From positions 1,853,688 to 1,917,687 of the forward strand of contig JAUPFP010000010.1 in NCBI GenBank assembly GCA_036925085.1: a DNA stretch of 64,000 nt. Reading direction: 5' to 3'. This DNA is from Brachycybe producta (taxonomy: Eukaryota; Arthropoda; Diplopoda; Playtdesmida; Andrognathidae). Under the pieces are notes generated by a model. The model had not been told where the DNA came from and made no database searches. It saw only the letters and a program-made list of their open reading frames with translations. A program made the translations under genes and the position numbers. Shown piece after piece: positions 31,595-44,800 of this stretch (position 1 is the stretch's first letter; the number at the start of each line of letters is the position of its first letter).

Positions 31595-32557
31595 GTTCCA
31601 TTATTGTGTCATATTTTTAGAATTCGTCTTATAAATAGCCTTTTGCCAAAAGATTGGAAAATTGCAACTATAATACCTATTTTCAAATCTGGCAATGTTT
31701 CTCTTCCAAGAAACTATTGTTCAACTTCTTTAACAAGTTTATGTCGTAAGATAATGGAAAACTAATATACTAGTTGAACATTTAATCTCCCTTGAAATTT
31801 CTACTTAAAATTATGAAAAGACTTACCTTGTGACTGTAAAAATGATGTTTATTTTTTTAAAAGGATTATCTTAATTAAATAAACTTCAAAATGAATCGGT
31901 ACTTGGTAGAAAGTTGCAATTTCAGACAGACGTGCCACCAAACAACATGACAACTAGTATACTCAAAAAATATCGATATATTGATATTTAAGCCTTTTTT
32001 GTCTGTGTTGTCACCTCACATTACTTTTAATTCACTATTCAAATACATGTATTTCCTATTATTTTTAATTCACTATTCAAATATGAGTACATTAGTTTAG
32101 AAAGGGTTCAGAAACGGTTTACCAAGGGCTTTCTTGAACTTAGAAATTTAAGTTGTGAAGATAGATTAAGGGTATTGGGCCTAAAAAGTCGAAGAAAATG
32201 GCATATTATGACTTGTCTAATTAGTTTCTATAAAATTGTTAACGGTTTAATATATTGTACCACCACGTTTAAATCGTGTATAAAGAACAATACCTTTGTG
32301 GAATGCCCTTCCAGATAATATTGTATATTCGAGTTCTGTTAACATTTTTAAAAAACGTATTATTGACCTGGATCTTTTATCCTTCAATGAGTCATCGGTA
32401 TTTGTCTAAATATCAATGAACTGATTTTTATTATATTAGTTTTAATTTCATATATTTTTTATTGTATTTTGGACGTATTGTTATTGTAACCACATTATGC
32501 GTAGATTTGACTTTTGTTTGTTGTCTCATGTAAGCTGTGTTTTTTTCCACCTTAGAG

Positions 32558-32560
32558 ATA

Positions 32561-32622
<62 letters not shown>
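32558..32622. repeat. (TAA)n microsatellite
   Basis: About 21 TAA units forming the 3' tail of the plus-strand non-LTR element. The minus-strand poly-leucine ORF over it is an artefact. Confidence 0.95.
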
Positions 32623-32623
<1 letters not shown>

Positions 32624-32822
32624 TCCCTGAACCAATCGGCCCACAACAACTTCTTACTGAAACTTTATAAGTCGAACTTGCATTTTTTTCATGTTATCAA
32701 ATAATTGTTGAATTGCAAACATAAATTTATAAAATACAAGCTAACGCAAAAGCCTTATACAGTACGTAAGAAATTCAAACGACGATTAGACGTTGAACAT
32801 AAACTGTTAAAATGTCTCACAA

Positions 32823-35800
32823 TTATGTCGAATAAGAATGTGGCGACGACTTACTTCCACTGAAGAGGAGTTTATCTCCACCGTATTTCTCCTCATCGCC
32901 AATGTGATTCTCATCGTTGCTGTGTTTATAGTGTTTTAGATCGACAAGAGAAGATCTCTAAAAGCAAAAAAACGACTTAAATTTATGCATTAAAAAACCT
33001 CATATATAGAAACACACATAGTTTTTTCCAACTTCGCAACCAAATATACTTCTGAAGACAGGACTGATGAGTCTCGGATCTAATTCCTCAGGATTTGCGA
33101 GACCTAAAAAAAGAAACCCACTCGAAATTAGCATGTCTATAACTTTCGAAATGTGCCACAAATAACATCTCAACAAACCGGTCAAAAAACTAACGACCAT
33201 TCCAACAAAAACGGCCATGAAAATGGCCAGACCACTGTAGTAAAGGTATGATAACTTAAAAATGGGAAGAATGTCGTCACTGAGAATAATTAAAAAAAAA
33301 CATTGAATAGAGAAAAAACACAATTAAATGCAACCACGCAGGTTAATTTCAAGGTACCTAACAACTGTGTTGGCCAATGGATCACTTGTAGTAATATCGA
33401 TAACTGTGACATTTGAAAACACACTGGAAACAAGTGAGAGACTCAAATTGAAAATATTAGATGACATATTGCAGCCATCTACAGAGATGGGCAATACTGG
33501 AATATGTGGTTTGACCACCAGCGCCCCAATTCCGATCCACAGCACAAAAGCGAGGCTCGATAAAAGGCCAGCAAAAGCTCCCTAACAAAATAATTTCTCA
33601 TGACGTTTACAGAACGAAAAATATATATATTTATATGTATCAAACAAACACATACCCATGAATTAGCCCATGGAAAAAACATTCCCAGAGTAAAAATGCC
33701 AAAAATTGGTCCACCAGTTACGCCATAAATAATCATTCCCGCCTTTATTATTGGGAAATATAACTACATATAATTAGCCGCAAAAACATATTTCCGAGGA
33801 TTCTATTATCTTTACCGTGAGCAAATTACCAAAATATTCAGCCATGTTTACCAAACCAAACACTAATACACCGTATCCAAAAGCTTAAATTTAAATAAAA
33901 TAATTAATTCAAATTGATGACTTAAAAGACTCATGTGTTGTAAGGAATAGGTAAATGAGACAAAAGCAACATTTCTTACGGTGGACATATAAAACGTCAC
34001 GTATTTCACTGCATAAAACTAAAATAATGATTCACATTTAATGATTTCAAGTCATTAAAATAAAATTATGTTACCAAGGAAAAGACTGGGACAAAAAAAA
34101 TATTTACACCGGGTAAATATTTTTTTCAGGCCGTTTTTTTCTCTCCCAGTCCTTCTTTAGGAGTGAGAAACTCTAAAAATGCCTAAAATTCCACCCTCTT
34201 GAAATTTGAGCATAACTTTTTTAAAGATATTTCACTTAGTTCTATTTTTATTTTTGACTACAACCAACACATTAATTTGTTTTGCGCTGTCAACGAGGGT
34301 AGCGAGCAATGTATTTTCTATGGAAAGATGTCAAGTTTAGTACATATTTAAAAGTCGCCTGGGTGCCACCAAGGTTGCTGTAATTCCATAGAAAACACAT
34401 CACAAAGCCAGTCCCCTGACTTCATTTTGTCGCTGAAAAAGCTTTCAAAAGTCGCCTGTCTGAAAGACTGTTAAAGTAGTAGGGCAAACAACAGTCTGAT
34501 GAATGTTGAAATGCAGAATATCTGCACTAACATTTAATTACATGTGAAATGTTTGTATTTTAAACATTTTTTTTAAATTTTCCTAATTTTTAATGAACAT
34601 TTTCGTTTAATGACGTCTTGTTGAGGGTTTTATTTTTGTTACAATTAAAACGTTCTTTTGAGTTTTATACATTTCGATTTTACATGGACAAATATACAGT
34701 AAACTACCACGTAAAATACGTGATGTATTATACCTACCCATCCCTGCGTATTGTAACACCCTGTAAATCGTGATCCCGCCAAAACCATAGCCTGGGGGGT
34801 AAACAACTCTCAACCGTCCCTCCCTCCTCTCTGACTCACCTTTCTGACTCATGCCCAAGTGGCGGATTGATACATAAAGGACCATGGTCACTTGGACCTG
34901 GTTACACCTCGCAGGTGTACACAGGTCCAAGGTATAAAAGGACCATGTTCCTCTTTGTTCCTAAGTTCTTTCCTTTGCCTGTTTTTGCGATACATTCCAA
35001 ATCAATGGGCCTGAGGATTTCCAGTTAGTATATTACTATTCACCCTTGTATCTGTACTTCTTACAAGGAATGAATAAAAGTGTTGTAATAAGAAGTAGCG
35101 TTGTCTCTATGTTTATGTAAATAACTTCTCTTCAGAGGCCGGAGGTTTCATAGGGCAGGAGCTATACGATTCTCAGCAGCTACAACATCTTCTCTAGTCG
35201 GAATACCGATGGAGAAGATGTATATCAGCATCAACCGGAAGAGAGAGAGATGGCCGCCACTCTCCTGCATCGATTTCACCCCCATGCAGAAGAGTGACTA
35301 CAATCTATCTCCATCCAGCTCTCTCTACAGCTCGGATCTTCTCTGTGCAGGTGTCATACTGCTCAGAGAAGAAACGAAAAGTAGAAAATGTCATCTAAAG
35401 GTTGGTAATAAAATATTGGTTGATGTCAAAAGCTCACATTTGGTGGAGGTGCGGGGTATAGCTCCATCTGCCTTCTCCGACCTGTAAACAGAAGCCGTCC
35501 TTTGTCCTAAGTCTCGTGACTGTGCCTCACGAGGCTTCGTCCGTCCTTTCTATGTTGGAGCCACGTATGGAGACCCTCGATAGCGTCAAAGTTAACCGCG
35601 TGGCGCCTGTCTGTAAAACCGCGTATGGAGACCCTCGATCACGTCAAAGTCAACCGCGCGGCGTCCTTTGTGTTGGAACCACGTGTGGAGACCCTCGATA
35701 GCGTCAAAGTCGACCACGTGGCGCCTTTGTAAAACCGCGTATGGAGGCCCTCGATCACGTCAAAGCCAACCGCGCGGCGTCCTTTGTGTTGGAACCACGT

Positions 35801-38800
35801 ATGGAGGCCCTCGATAGCGTCAAAGCCAACCGCGTGGCGCCTTTTTATGTTGGGATCATGTATGGAGGCCCTCGATCACGTCAAAGCCAACCGCATGGTA
35901 CCGTTTTTGTGGAATCGCGAAAGAGACTTGTGGCTACACACACCACGTGTCGACCGCGCGATTCTGTGTCCTGTCCTTAGAGACACATGTTAAAGGAACT
36001 GCTGCATCGACATCCATCAAGCACGTGGGCAACACCTTGGTAGTAGTTCTTTGACACATGTGTTTCCGTCCGTGTTTTTGTATTTTATGTTTCCATTATC
36101 ATCACCCACTTTCACCTTTGTTCTTCTTTAATTTTCAAAGTGAAACTCACACCACGTGGGCAACACTTTAAACAAATTCTTCTTACTCTCCGAGAGGAGT
36201 TTGCAGTCTCATTATGAGATGAGCAAACAAATCTCATCTACTAATCTATTCACCTATTAATAGGCTTTTAAAGGACGTGTGTCTTTTAAAATGTCCTATT
36301 ATCTTCACTCTTCATCTTTAATTTTCAAGCAAGATTCTTCCTAACTATTTCATTGTTAGGGGGCTTACAAGCTTAAAACACACTTTTTCTAGCCACGTGG
36401 GACTTTCTTGTCCCCCCTTTTTCTTTGTTCTTTGTTTTTACACTTGTGTTTCCCTTGGGACCCTCTATGTCCCAAGTCATGTTCTTCAATTTCTTCATCA
36501 TCATCACCTCAATGCATCATCACATGAACTTTCTCCATTGGACAGCACTGAAGCCCGGCCGCCATCTTGGATCGACCGGACACTCTTCAAAAAGCGCCAA
36601 CGGAGCGGTTTTTCGCTCCATGTGACTCATTGTTGTACCTTCTCTCATCTTTTTGTGTTCTCTTCTCTTCTCTTCTCTTCCAGAGGGTTGCACTCACGCG
36701 CCCCCTGGCGGAGTTCCTCTTGTTAGAGAAAACTTCTCTTTTTCTTTGAATTTTCTCTCTTTTTGTGTCTTTCTCCTGGCCACCATAAAAACGTGCCCCG
36801 GAGGAACTTTTCAATCATCAATTTTTGGACATTGCAATAACCTGAACCGGAAGTGGCCACCACAGCGCCACCTACGGACTTCTTCATTCTACTCAACATA
36901 GTCCCTCACTGGGCACTGACTCTGTCTTTTCATCCAGAGCCATCCAGCAGTGAGGACTCAAAAATTCTACAGTCTGAACATTTCTTCTGGTTCACCAAGC
37001 ATTTAGCTTGTTGAACACACTTCAATTTCTACACTGTTTTACTTTTTTTTAATAAAACTAAATTAAAACTTTTGATGTGCGGGCACCGCACCTAAGTTTT
37101 AAACTTTCAAAGTAAAACAGCTTTCTTTTCTTGCTTCTTTGGAGAGTTCAGCCATCTTGAACTTCTCCTTTGTTTGTGCATTTAAAAAGTTCAGCCATCT
37201 TGAACTTTTTGTTCTTTGTGTGTTCTTTACACACACACTCTTCATTCTTGTTTCCAAGTAAAACTAAAAGTGCGGGCACCGCGCTCTAGCTTTACTCTTC
37301 GTATTGCTTTCCTCTTCTTCAGGCAATTGCAATACACTTTCATTTCTAATTCACTTTCCGCAGTGCAATCTTGATTGGGTGGTGTACCACGCTCGAGGTT
37401 GTATTGTACATCTGCTGTTTCTTTATTGAGGTTTTTGGAATTCTCGTAACCTCCACGTGGTCGCCAAATACCACGTGTCGAGAGAGATCCTTCCAAAATC
37501 TGACGCTCAATAAAGAACTCACGACGCTACACCAGTTGGGAACCAAAACTCGTCACACGCCCAACTGAGAACACGATCAACACGATACAACCATCACCAC
37601 ACTAACGGAGTGAACGGCCACTTCGTTATACACGTCACAAGCTTAGGTAATCTATCGTTACTCAGTGTATAAGAGTACGATAGTGTCGGTTGCCGACAAG
37701 CACTAAATTACCAACGCACCGTGACATCACCGACCTACAACTTCACGAACTGAACGAGCCCCATCATACTGGAACCCGAAAGTATAGCTCAGAGTGTACT
37801 CGAGAACCCTCGGAGCTGCACACAACGACTTGGACTTCGCCGGACTCGTTCATCACCGCACATTCACATTACACAAGCCACATCATTAATCATGGCCACC
37901 TCACACGACAATACGGGGTCCCTGTCTGATCACCAGGGTTCGCACGAAGATCTGTTGGAAGTGCCCGTGACTACTGATGTGACACCACCGCCGCGGCCGA
38001 CTGGGGCCGAGTTTGACCACCTGTCACAACAAGTGGCTGCACTCTCGACTCGTATGTCTCAGCTCATAGACGACCGATTCACACCGAATCGACCGACTAC
38101 ACCACGGCGGACAACACGCACACACCGACTTCGCGACGATGACTCGGACGCCTCTTCAGCTCCCTATGTTGGCTACAGAGAGCGTCACGATCGTTACGAA
38201 AGACATTACACACCGCACACACGTCGTCTACCGCGTAACCCTGACTGGCAACAACAAGGGCAGTCAGATGATCCGCGTCACAGAGATGAGCGTGCGGAAA
38301 TACCGATTACGACACGTGCTGATTCTCCTCACTCGCTTGTCCGGGTTGCACGTAGCGGTCGCCGCTCGACACCCCCGGAACAACAGCCTAGCCAAGGAGC
38401 GACACAAGGCACTTCAGTTTACGCGCCACGTTTTCCACCGCAAGGGGTAGGTCTGATGCCGGCTGGAATGCCAAACGTCCAGGATGGCATCTATCGACCA
38501 ACCCCCAGAGAACCCTCCGTGGAAGAGTTCAATAAGAAATACAGCGGTCGTCACCCTGCCGACTCGATCCAAAAATTCAACGGATTGACAGGTTTCCGTC
38601 CCTTCCTGGAAGAATTCGAGGAAGTGGCACACCTGTACGGTTGGAAAGACCACCACAAGGAGGAATACATCACGGGGTGTTTCACTGGGGCCGCCCGCAC
38701 GTGGCTGAGTAAACTGAGGTATGAGCTTCAGGACATTCCTTGGCCAGCACTGAGAGTACAGATGGTAGATACGTTCGGGAAGCCGAACGAACTGGCCATC

Positions 38801-41800
38801 TTGGAGAAAAAGTATACAGAGATGCTCCAGAAGGAAGGTGAGAGTACACAAGCTTTCATCTGGGAGTTTATGATACTCGGCGACCGAGTTTACCCGCAAC
38901 TTGACGATCAGCTGCGTATAAGCCAGTTGCGCCGCGCTCTACATCCCACCATACAGAACGCCGCGCACCACGCATCTACGACGTCGTTCAAGGACTTCGC
39001 AAACGCCGTCCTCAATATGGAGGTGGTCTTGCTGTCCTTGGATAAATGGCCGACGGAACCAAAACCCGCAGCTGATTCACAGTCAGGTACAGGAGCATCG
39101 AAGACCGACCAGGAGCCGGCGGCAGCCGCCAGCCCTAAAGACAAACCACACCGGTCTAGGCATGATAAAAAGCCTAGTCAGACTGCTGCCACCAATTCAA
39201 ACCGACACTCTGCAACGGACCCCCAACCAGAGACCACTCGCACGTTCGACAAGAGTAAGTCGACGTGTTATAACTGTGGCAAATTGGGGCATTTCGTCCG
39301 TGAGTGTCGGCAACCAAAGAAGAAGGTTGCAATCAAGCAGTTTGGGGAGCCGGTTACCGACTATGACATCAAAGGAGAGGTGCCTGAAACGGATATCATC
39401 ACCGAAGACGGCGTTGAGTTTGCCCTGATAAGAGTGGCGGGACAAATCCGCCGGATCCCTCTTCCAGCAGCAGACTCAGCCGCCGGAGCACCTCCTCCTG
39501 ACACATCCGACAATGACAGCTCTGACCACTCTGAAGACATACCAATCAAAGTGCTCGACCGAGCTCCTGCACACAAATGGACCTCGGGCGAGCCGATCAA
39601 GTGGCCACCCACGCTGTCAAGAAACCAAACGCGACGAAAATAAAACAATAATTCACCAGTGTTTATTTCATGACTATGGAAATAAACACCAGCAACCATC
39701 AAATATCAACAATAGAAGAGCGGGAGGAATTTGAGGACAATTGTTGTGTTAAGAAACAACTGAGGACAGTTGTCAAGAGGTGGGGGAGGGGATAAAAGGA
39801 ACCCCCCAACGAATAAACAACCCCACAGCATCAACAACCCCTCTAAACACTCTCAAATAACTCCCAAAACTCTACAAAATTCATACAACTTTAATTTTTG
39901 AAACACTTTTAAACTTTTCAAAATGGCCGCCAATATTTACATATGGGCAACCATTTCAAACATGCAATAAACTACACCGGAACCACGTGGCCTTCACACA
40001 CAACTGTCAACCACGTGGTACACCTGGGAAAAACGCCGAAGGCCAGTCAAGGACGTTCAGAAGAAAAATCAAGAGCCATAAAAGGGTCAGCAAAAGGAAA
40101 ACACCGTGCTCCCCTTTATTATGGACGGACGTCATTGACCATGATGTTGACAGTAGAGGGATAGAAAACTTCAAAGAGACAATTGCTCTGGGGGCCAGAC
40201 CAATGCACTGGGACTTCAAAGAAAAAAAACAAACAACAAAAACTGCTGGCCATAAACAAATAAAAAAAGGAAGAAAATCAGTTTTGAAGATTTTGTGAGA
40301 GCGGACACCTTCAATTAAAAAATAAAATTGAAGAACCTGTCACCCTCTCAATTAAGATCGAATTGTGGGACACCAACTCCTGTCCCACTCCCCCCTAAAA
40401 ATAATAACAAACAGCAAGGTACATTAGTAACCTTGCTGACCTATTCTTTCCAAAAAAAGGCATTAAGGAAAAGAAGGGGAGAAAGTTAATGGGCAACTTC
40501 ACACCTCGGTGTGAAATAAAATAACGGCCCTTCTCCCTCGAGATTCCTTAGTCCTTTTGTTTATCTAAAAATAATAAACAGGACCGACTCTGATGAGAAT
40601 TAGATCAACACCTCTCACATCTAATGTCGGTGGGACAACCCCCACCCCCAATAAATAAAGTCGTGAAGAAACCAATTAGAGTAAGGTGTCTTATTCTAAA
40701 AGGGGCCGGCCCTTCTAACTTTTAAAATTAAATAAGAAAAGTGACCAAACTTGGTCAATTACCACTCGATTTGCTCTCTTCAAAGAAGCACTCGTTTTTG
40801 TTCATCTCTTTATGCTCGATCTTCTTCAATCATCAAATCTTCAATCTACTTCTGTGCCAAGTTCCAAATTTTAATTTCGAACTTCTCCAGTTTTGTTGTC
40901 AATCCAAAGCTTGAGTACCACCTTCAAGCCTTTGAACTCACGTGCAGTGCATCAGGCCTTCAGAACTCTTTGGACCTCTTGAAATAATAACAGAGTGATC
41001 GGGGACCGATTTCTGTTATTATTTGGAAGTAACCACCAGCAGCGGGACTTTTGAAAAAGTAAGAACTTTTAAACTCTTAAGAAAATATGCCAGGTAGAGG
41101 CTCATGGAGAGGAGGCAGAATGATGTCTGCCTCTTCTAGTGAAGATGAGACGGAGAGTGGAACGGCGGGGACCGCTGAACCCCTCTCTCAATCTACCTGC
41201 CAGCTACAAAAGGCGGGCGCCGCCAGTGCGCCCATAACAAGAAGAGAGTCGCCAAACATAATAGATAGGCGCCGCACCTCCTCCGAACCGGAGAATTTTC
41301 ACCGGCGTGGGGAGAAGCGCCTAAAAGCAAGCTTCAAGCGACCTGCCAATGTCGGGCACGAAGGGAAGCCTGCTGCTCCAAGCAGCATCGTCCCCTTCGA
41401 CGTCACGACATCAAAACACTACTGGGAGGAGCGGGAAGACCGCATCGATATCAACCTCATGGCATGGGGGGTTAACCAGGCGTTCCGCGATAGCATCGCG
41501 CCTGGTCAACCCATTCCGGGTGGAGCTGAAGCAAGAGGGAAGCGTGGGGGAGGTGGATCTGTGCCCTCCCCCCTCGAAGACCTCCACTTGGAGCTGCAGA
41601 GGGAGGCTGCTCTTCGTCGGGCAGCCAGAGATAAGAGGGAAGGGGAGGACAATCTGGCGTACCTCCGTGCGGTTTGCGCCCGCCTTGTCGAGCTGGGCTT
41701 ACCGTGTACGGCGCAACTCCCGAAGGAGGAGCTCCTGCGAATCGAGGCCCGACTCCAAGAAACCGCCCGAGTTACGTCGTCAGCTACGTCATCATCTCCA

Positions 41801-44800
41801 TCCTCCGACTCGCCAGCAACCCTGACAACTGGCCTCTCCACATCTCCTTCTCCACCCATAACGCCACCAGAGCCTTTCCAACACTGCTCACCGGTGCCGT
41901 CAATCACTCCGCCGCCTCCTCCTCATACACCATTATCGTCACCACCAACCTCCCGATGTGCCACGCCTCCACGCAGCGAGGCCGCCACACCAACTCCGAC
42001 TCCAAAGCTACCTTCCATAGTGGTGGTTCCCCAACCTGTTCGTGTTCAGGTTCCCACTGGGGCTCGCCCCAAGGAGCCTCAACAGTCCTACAGGGGCCAC
42101 CACTCTTCTCGAGACTCTCTTCAACGGCCACAACCACGTCGCTCTTCGCCACGTGGTTCCCATCTTTCACCCCGACGCCGACCCGACGGAAGAAGTCAGC
42201 AGGAACAACGTGGTTCCTCTGGACGCGGCCCTCCACCGCGTAATAACTTCGACCCAAGGGTCAGGCGAGACCTACAGGATCACCGAGTCCAACTGGACCG
42301 CGACCATCGCTACGAAACTTGGGGCCCTCCTACTCGGGTCCCGCATCGCTCTCCTCCTCCGCCACCTCCGGGCCGCCCTTCTGGACAACCTACGCCTACA
42401 CCTTTGATGCCGCCACCTTCCGCAGAGCGTGCCGCGTTCTTGAAAAAACAGAAGGGAGGTGACCCCATGGAAGCACTGGGCCGTGCACCAGGAAGTGCCA
42501 AGCCACTGGAGGCGCTGAGCAGGAAGTCGGCATCGAAGCGACTACGTCAGCGGGCCCGCGATATGGCCCGGTCCGCCTTGCGCCATGCCAGGCCTATCAC
42601 GGGCGCATCGGTTTCTTTGGAACCTGCGGCTCCAACACCAGCCCGACCAGCCGCACCGCCCACTGTACCCCATGCCGGGGCTACTCTGGGGCGGTTACCG
42701 CTGGATCATCCGTTCCGTGCAGCCACCTCCGGCGAGAGGTTGCTCAACAATCGGTGGGTCACTTGGCAGCGCGAAGTGCGCTCTGCCAACACCCTTTACG
42801 TAGGACACTTCTCTTTGGAGGAAGGGTTTCCCCGTCTGGACCTCCCTCCCCGGGAGCGATATGTCGTGGGACTCTCCCGCCTAACAAGTGTCCTCATCAC
42901 CATCGTCTTCCCAAGAAGACGGATTGTTGAAACCACCAGTTTCGCCGGAGATGCCATCGATGAAGCCACGGAAGCCCTTTTGGGAGCTTTCGTCAACTCC
43001 GTCTTTAGACTGCCAGCTGGACAGACGTTCCGTACCAGTCGTCACTACATTCCGGAACCGGATCCTCGTTACCGAATTGCCGTCTTATGGGACGCCGCTT
43101 GGGCTACACTGTACAACAAGCGGTCCTCCCGTAAGATTATCGGGGACCGGGACATCTTCAATATCTTCCACCGGGATCTACCTGACGACCAGGGACAATG
43201 GCTGTCTGCCGCATCCAGCTACCGATGAGGCCAGGTCCGGCGGGATTACCCCCCCGTACGGTTCATGGACCCAGGATCCTCCCCACCCTCCGCAGCAGGG
43301 ATAGCTGCGCGCCACATGTACTCATGTGGTTGCCACCCATCCGGGTGGCATTATCGAAAAATTTATAAAAAAATAAAATACGTTGCAACTGTTCTTTTCT
43401 TTTTAGATTTCAATAGCGGCTCGCCACTCAGCGAGCATTAATTATCTTTGTTTTATGTTTTCAGCCTTTTCCAATTTTTAAGGGCGCTGACACTTCGGTG
43501 CCAGTGCCTTTCCATAACCACCTCTGTACACGGTAAGTCCTCAGCCACCCATGTCTCCCCGCTGCGTAACTTGAAAACCTTCCACCCTTGGCTGGAGTAC
43601 GAGGACGTACTCCAAGCAAAGTTGGAGGGTATGTAACACCCTGTAAATCGTGATCCCGCCAAAACCATAGCCTGGGGGGTAAACAACTCTCAACCGTCCC
43701 TCCCTCCTCTCTGACTCACCTTTCTGACTCATGCCCAAGTGGCGGATTGATACATAAAGGACCATGGTCACTTGGACCTGGTTACACCTCGCAGGTGTAC
43801 ACAGGTCCAAGGTATAAAAGGACCATGTTCCTCTTTGTTCCTAAGTTCTTTCCTTTGCCTGTTTTTGCGATACATTCCAAATCAATGGGCCTGAGGATTT
43901 CCAGTTAGTATATTACTATTCACCCTTGTATCTGTACTTCTTACAAGGAATGAATAAAAGTGTTGTAATAAGAAGTAGCGTTGTCTCTATGTTTATGTAA
44001 ATAACTTCTCTTCAGAGGCCGGAGGTTTCATAGGGCAGGAGCTATACGATTCTCAGCAGCTACAACATCTTCTCTAGTCGGAATACCGATGGAGAAGATG
44101 TATATCAGCATCAACCGGAAGAGAGAGAGATGGCCGCCACTCTCCTGCATCGATTTCACCCCCATGCAGAAGAGTGACTACAATCTATCTCCATCCAGCT
44201 CTCTCTACAGCTCGGATCTTCTCTGTGCAGGTGTCATACTGCTCAGAGAAGAAACGAAAAGTAGAAAATGTCATCTAAAGGTTGGTAATAAAATATTGGT
44301 TGATGTCAAAAGCTCACAGTATTATACCTAAGTATTTCGACCACAGTGTTGCTTTAGTATCCGTCATCTTTCGTGAAAATGGTCTCACAAAGTCCTCAAG
44401 AGTGACGGCAGCCAGAGAGTTCAAACCAGAAGAGACTGTGCTCAAAGCTGCACTGAATATACCGGCTACAAATAAACCAGGCAATCCAGTGATCAAACCC
44501 AAAGTTTCCATTACAAATAGTGGAACCATCTGATCAAAATGAAATGTTATTGTCACTTGGTTTTCATATTTAATATTACAGAATACACCTGATTGGGAGC
44601 TGTAATCAAACCCTCCTTCATAGGATCACAGTTCCAGTACTTAGTGTAGAGAAGAAGTCCTACGTAACAACAAATTGTCATTGCGATTGTCAATCCAAGA
44701 AGATTAAACCAAAGAGAACTGTTCACAATGGATAGAAAGAAAAGATACAACTTTATATAGTGTTCTTGCAATGTTTTTTTTTTAACATTACAAACAACTG

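Larger units (their letters stand above)
31240..32625 (+). pseudogene. Non-LTR retrotransposon fragments, plus strand, interrupted by a solo LTR
   Basis: Plus-strand RT pieces: NAARGIDGIPGSVLKYC near 31270, LLPKDWKIATIIPIFKSG near 31640, then after loss of the RT core the C-terminal region (ERVQKRFTKGFLELR, near 32100). The 3' end is a (TAA)n tract at 32558-32622. The host sequence collinear with gene B (AACTTCTTACTG) resumes around 32647. Frameshifted and without the catalytic motif. Confidence 0.7.
34752..44318 (+). mobile_element. LTR retrotransposon with Gag and an unknown ORF but no pol
   Basis: A 9,567 bp element flanked by GTAT on both sides (34748-34751 and 44319-44322). The two LTRs (34752-35438, 43632-44318) look identical across all 687 bp, which implies a recent insertion. 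Order: 5' LTR, PBS-like site, a 2.45 kb leader with ~60 bp tandem repeats, Gag (37892-39643), a 1.44 kb non-coding gap, a 713 aa ORF (41087-43228), 3' LTR. No retropepsin, reverse transcriptase, RNase H or integrase motif is present in any frame. It therefore resembles plant TR-GAG elements in layout, with an additional ORF. It should need pol functions from a relative such as the family represented at 50818-58702. Confidence 0.9.

Noticed and set aside
32431..32649. Minus-strand ORF with a long leucine run
   Set aside because: Translation of the (TAA)n microsatellite tail of a non-LTR element.
35516..35980. Short repetitive ORFs in the retrotransposon leader
   Set aside because: The repeats are not multiples of a fixed codon frame across copies and the sister element keeps only two units; no coding constraint is evident.
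41087..43228. Retroviral-type envelope gene
   Set aside because: Position fits, but no signal peptide, transmembrane segment or cleavage-site-like region is visible.
42888..43304. Overlapping ORFs in other frames within the 713 aa gene and Gag
   Set aside because: GC-rich coding sequence gives spurious open frames; they lack any conserved counterpart in the sister element.
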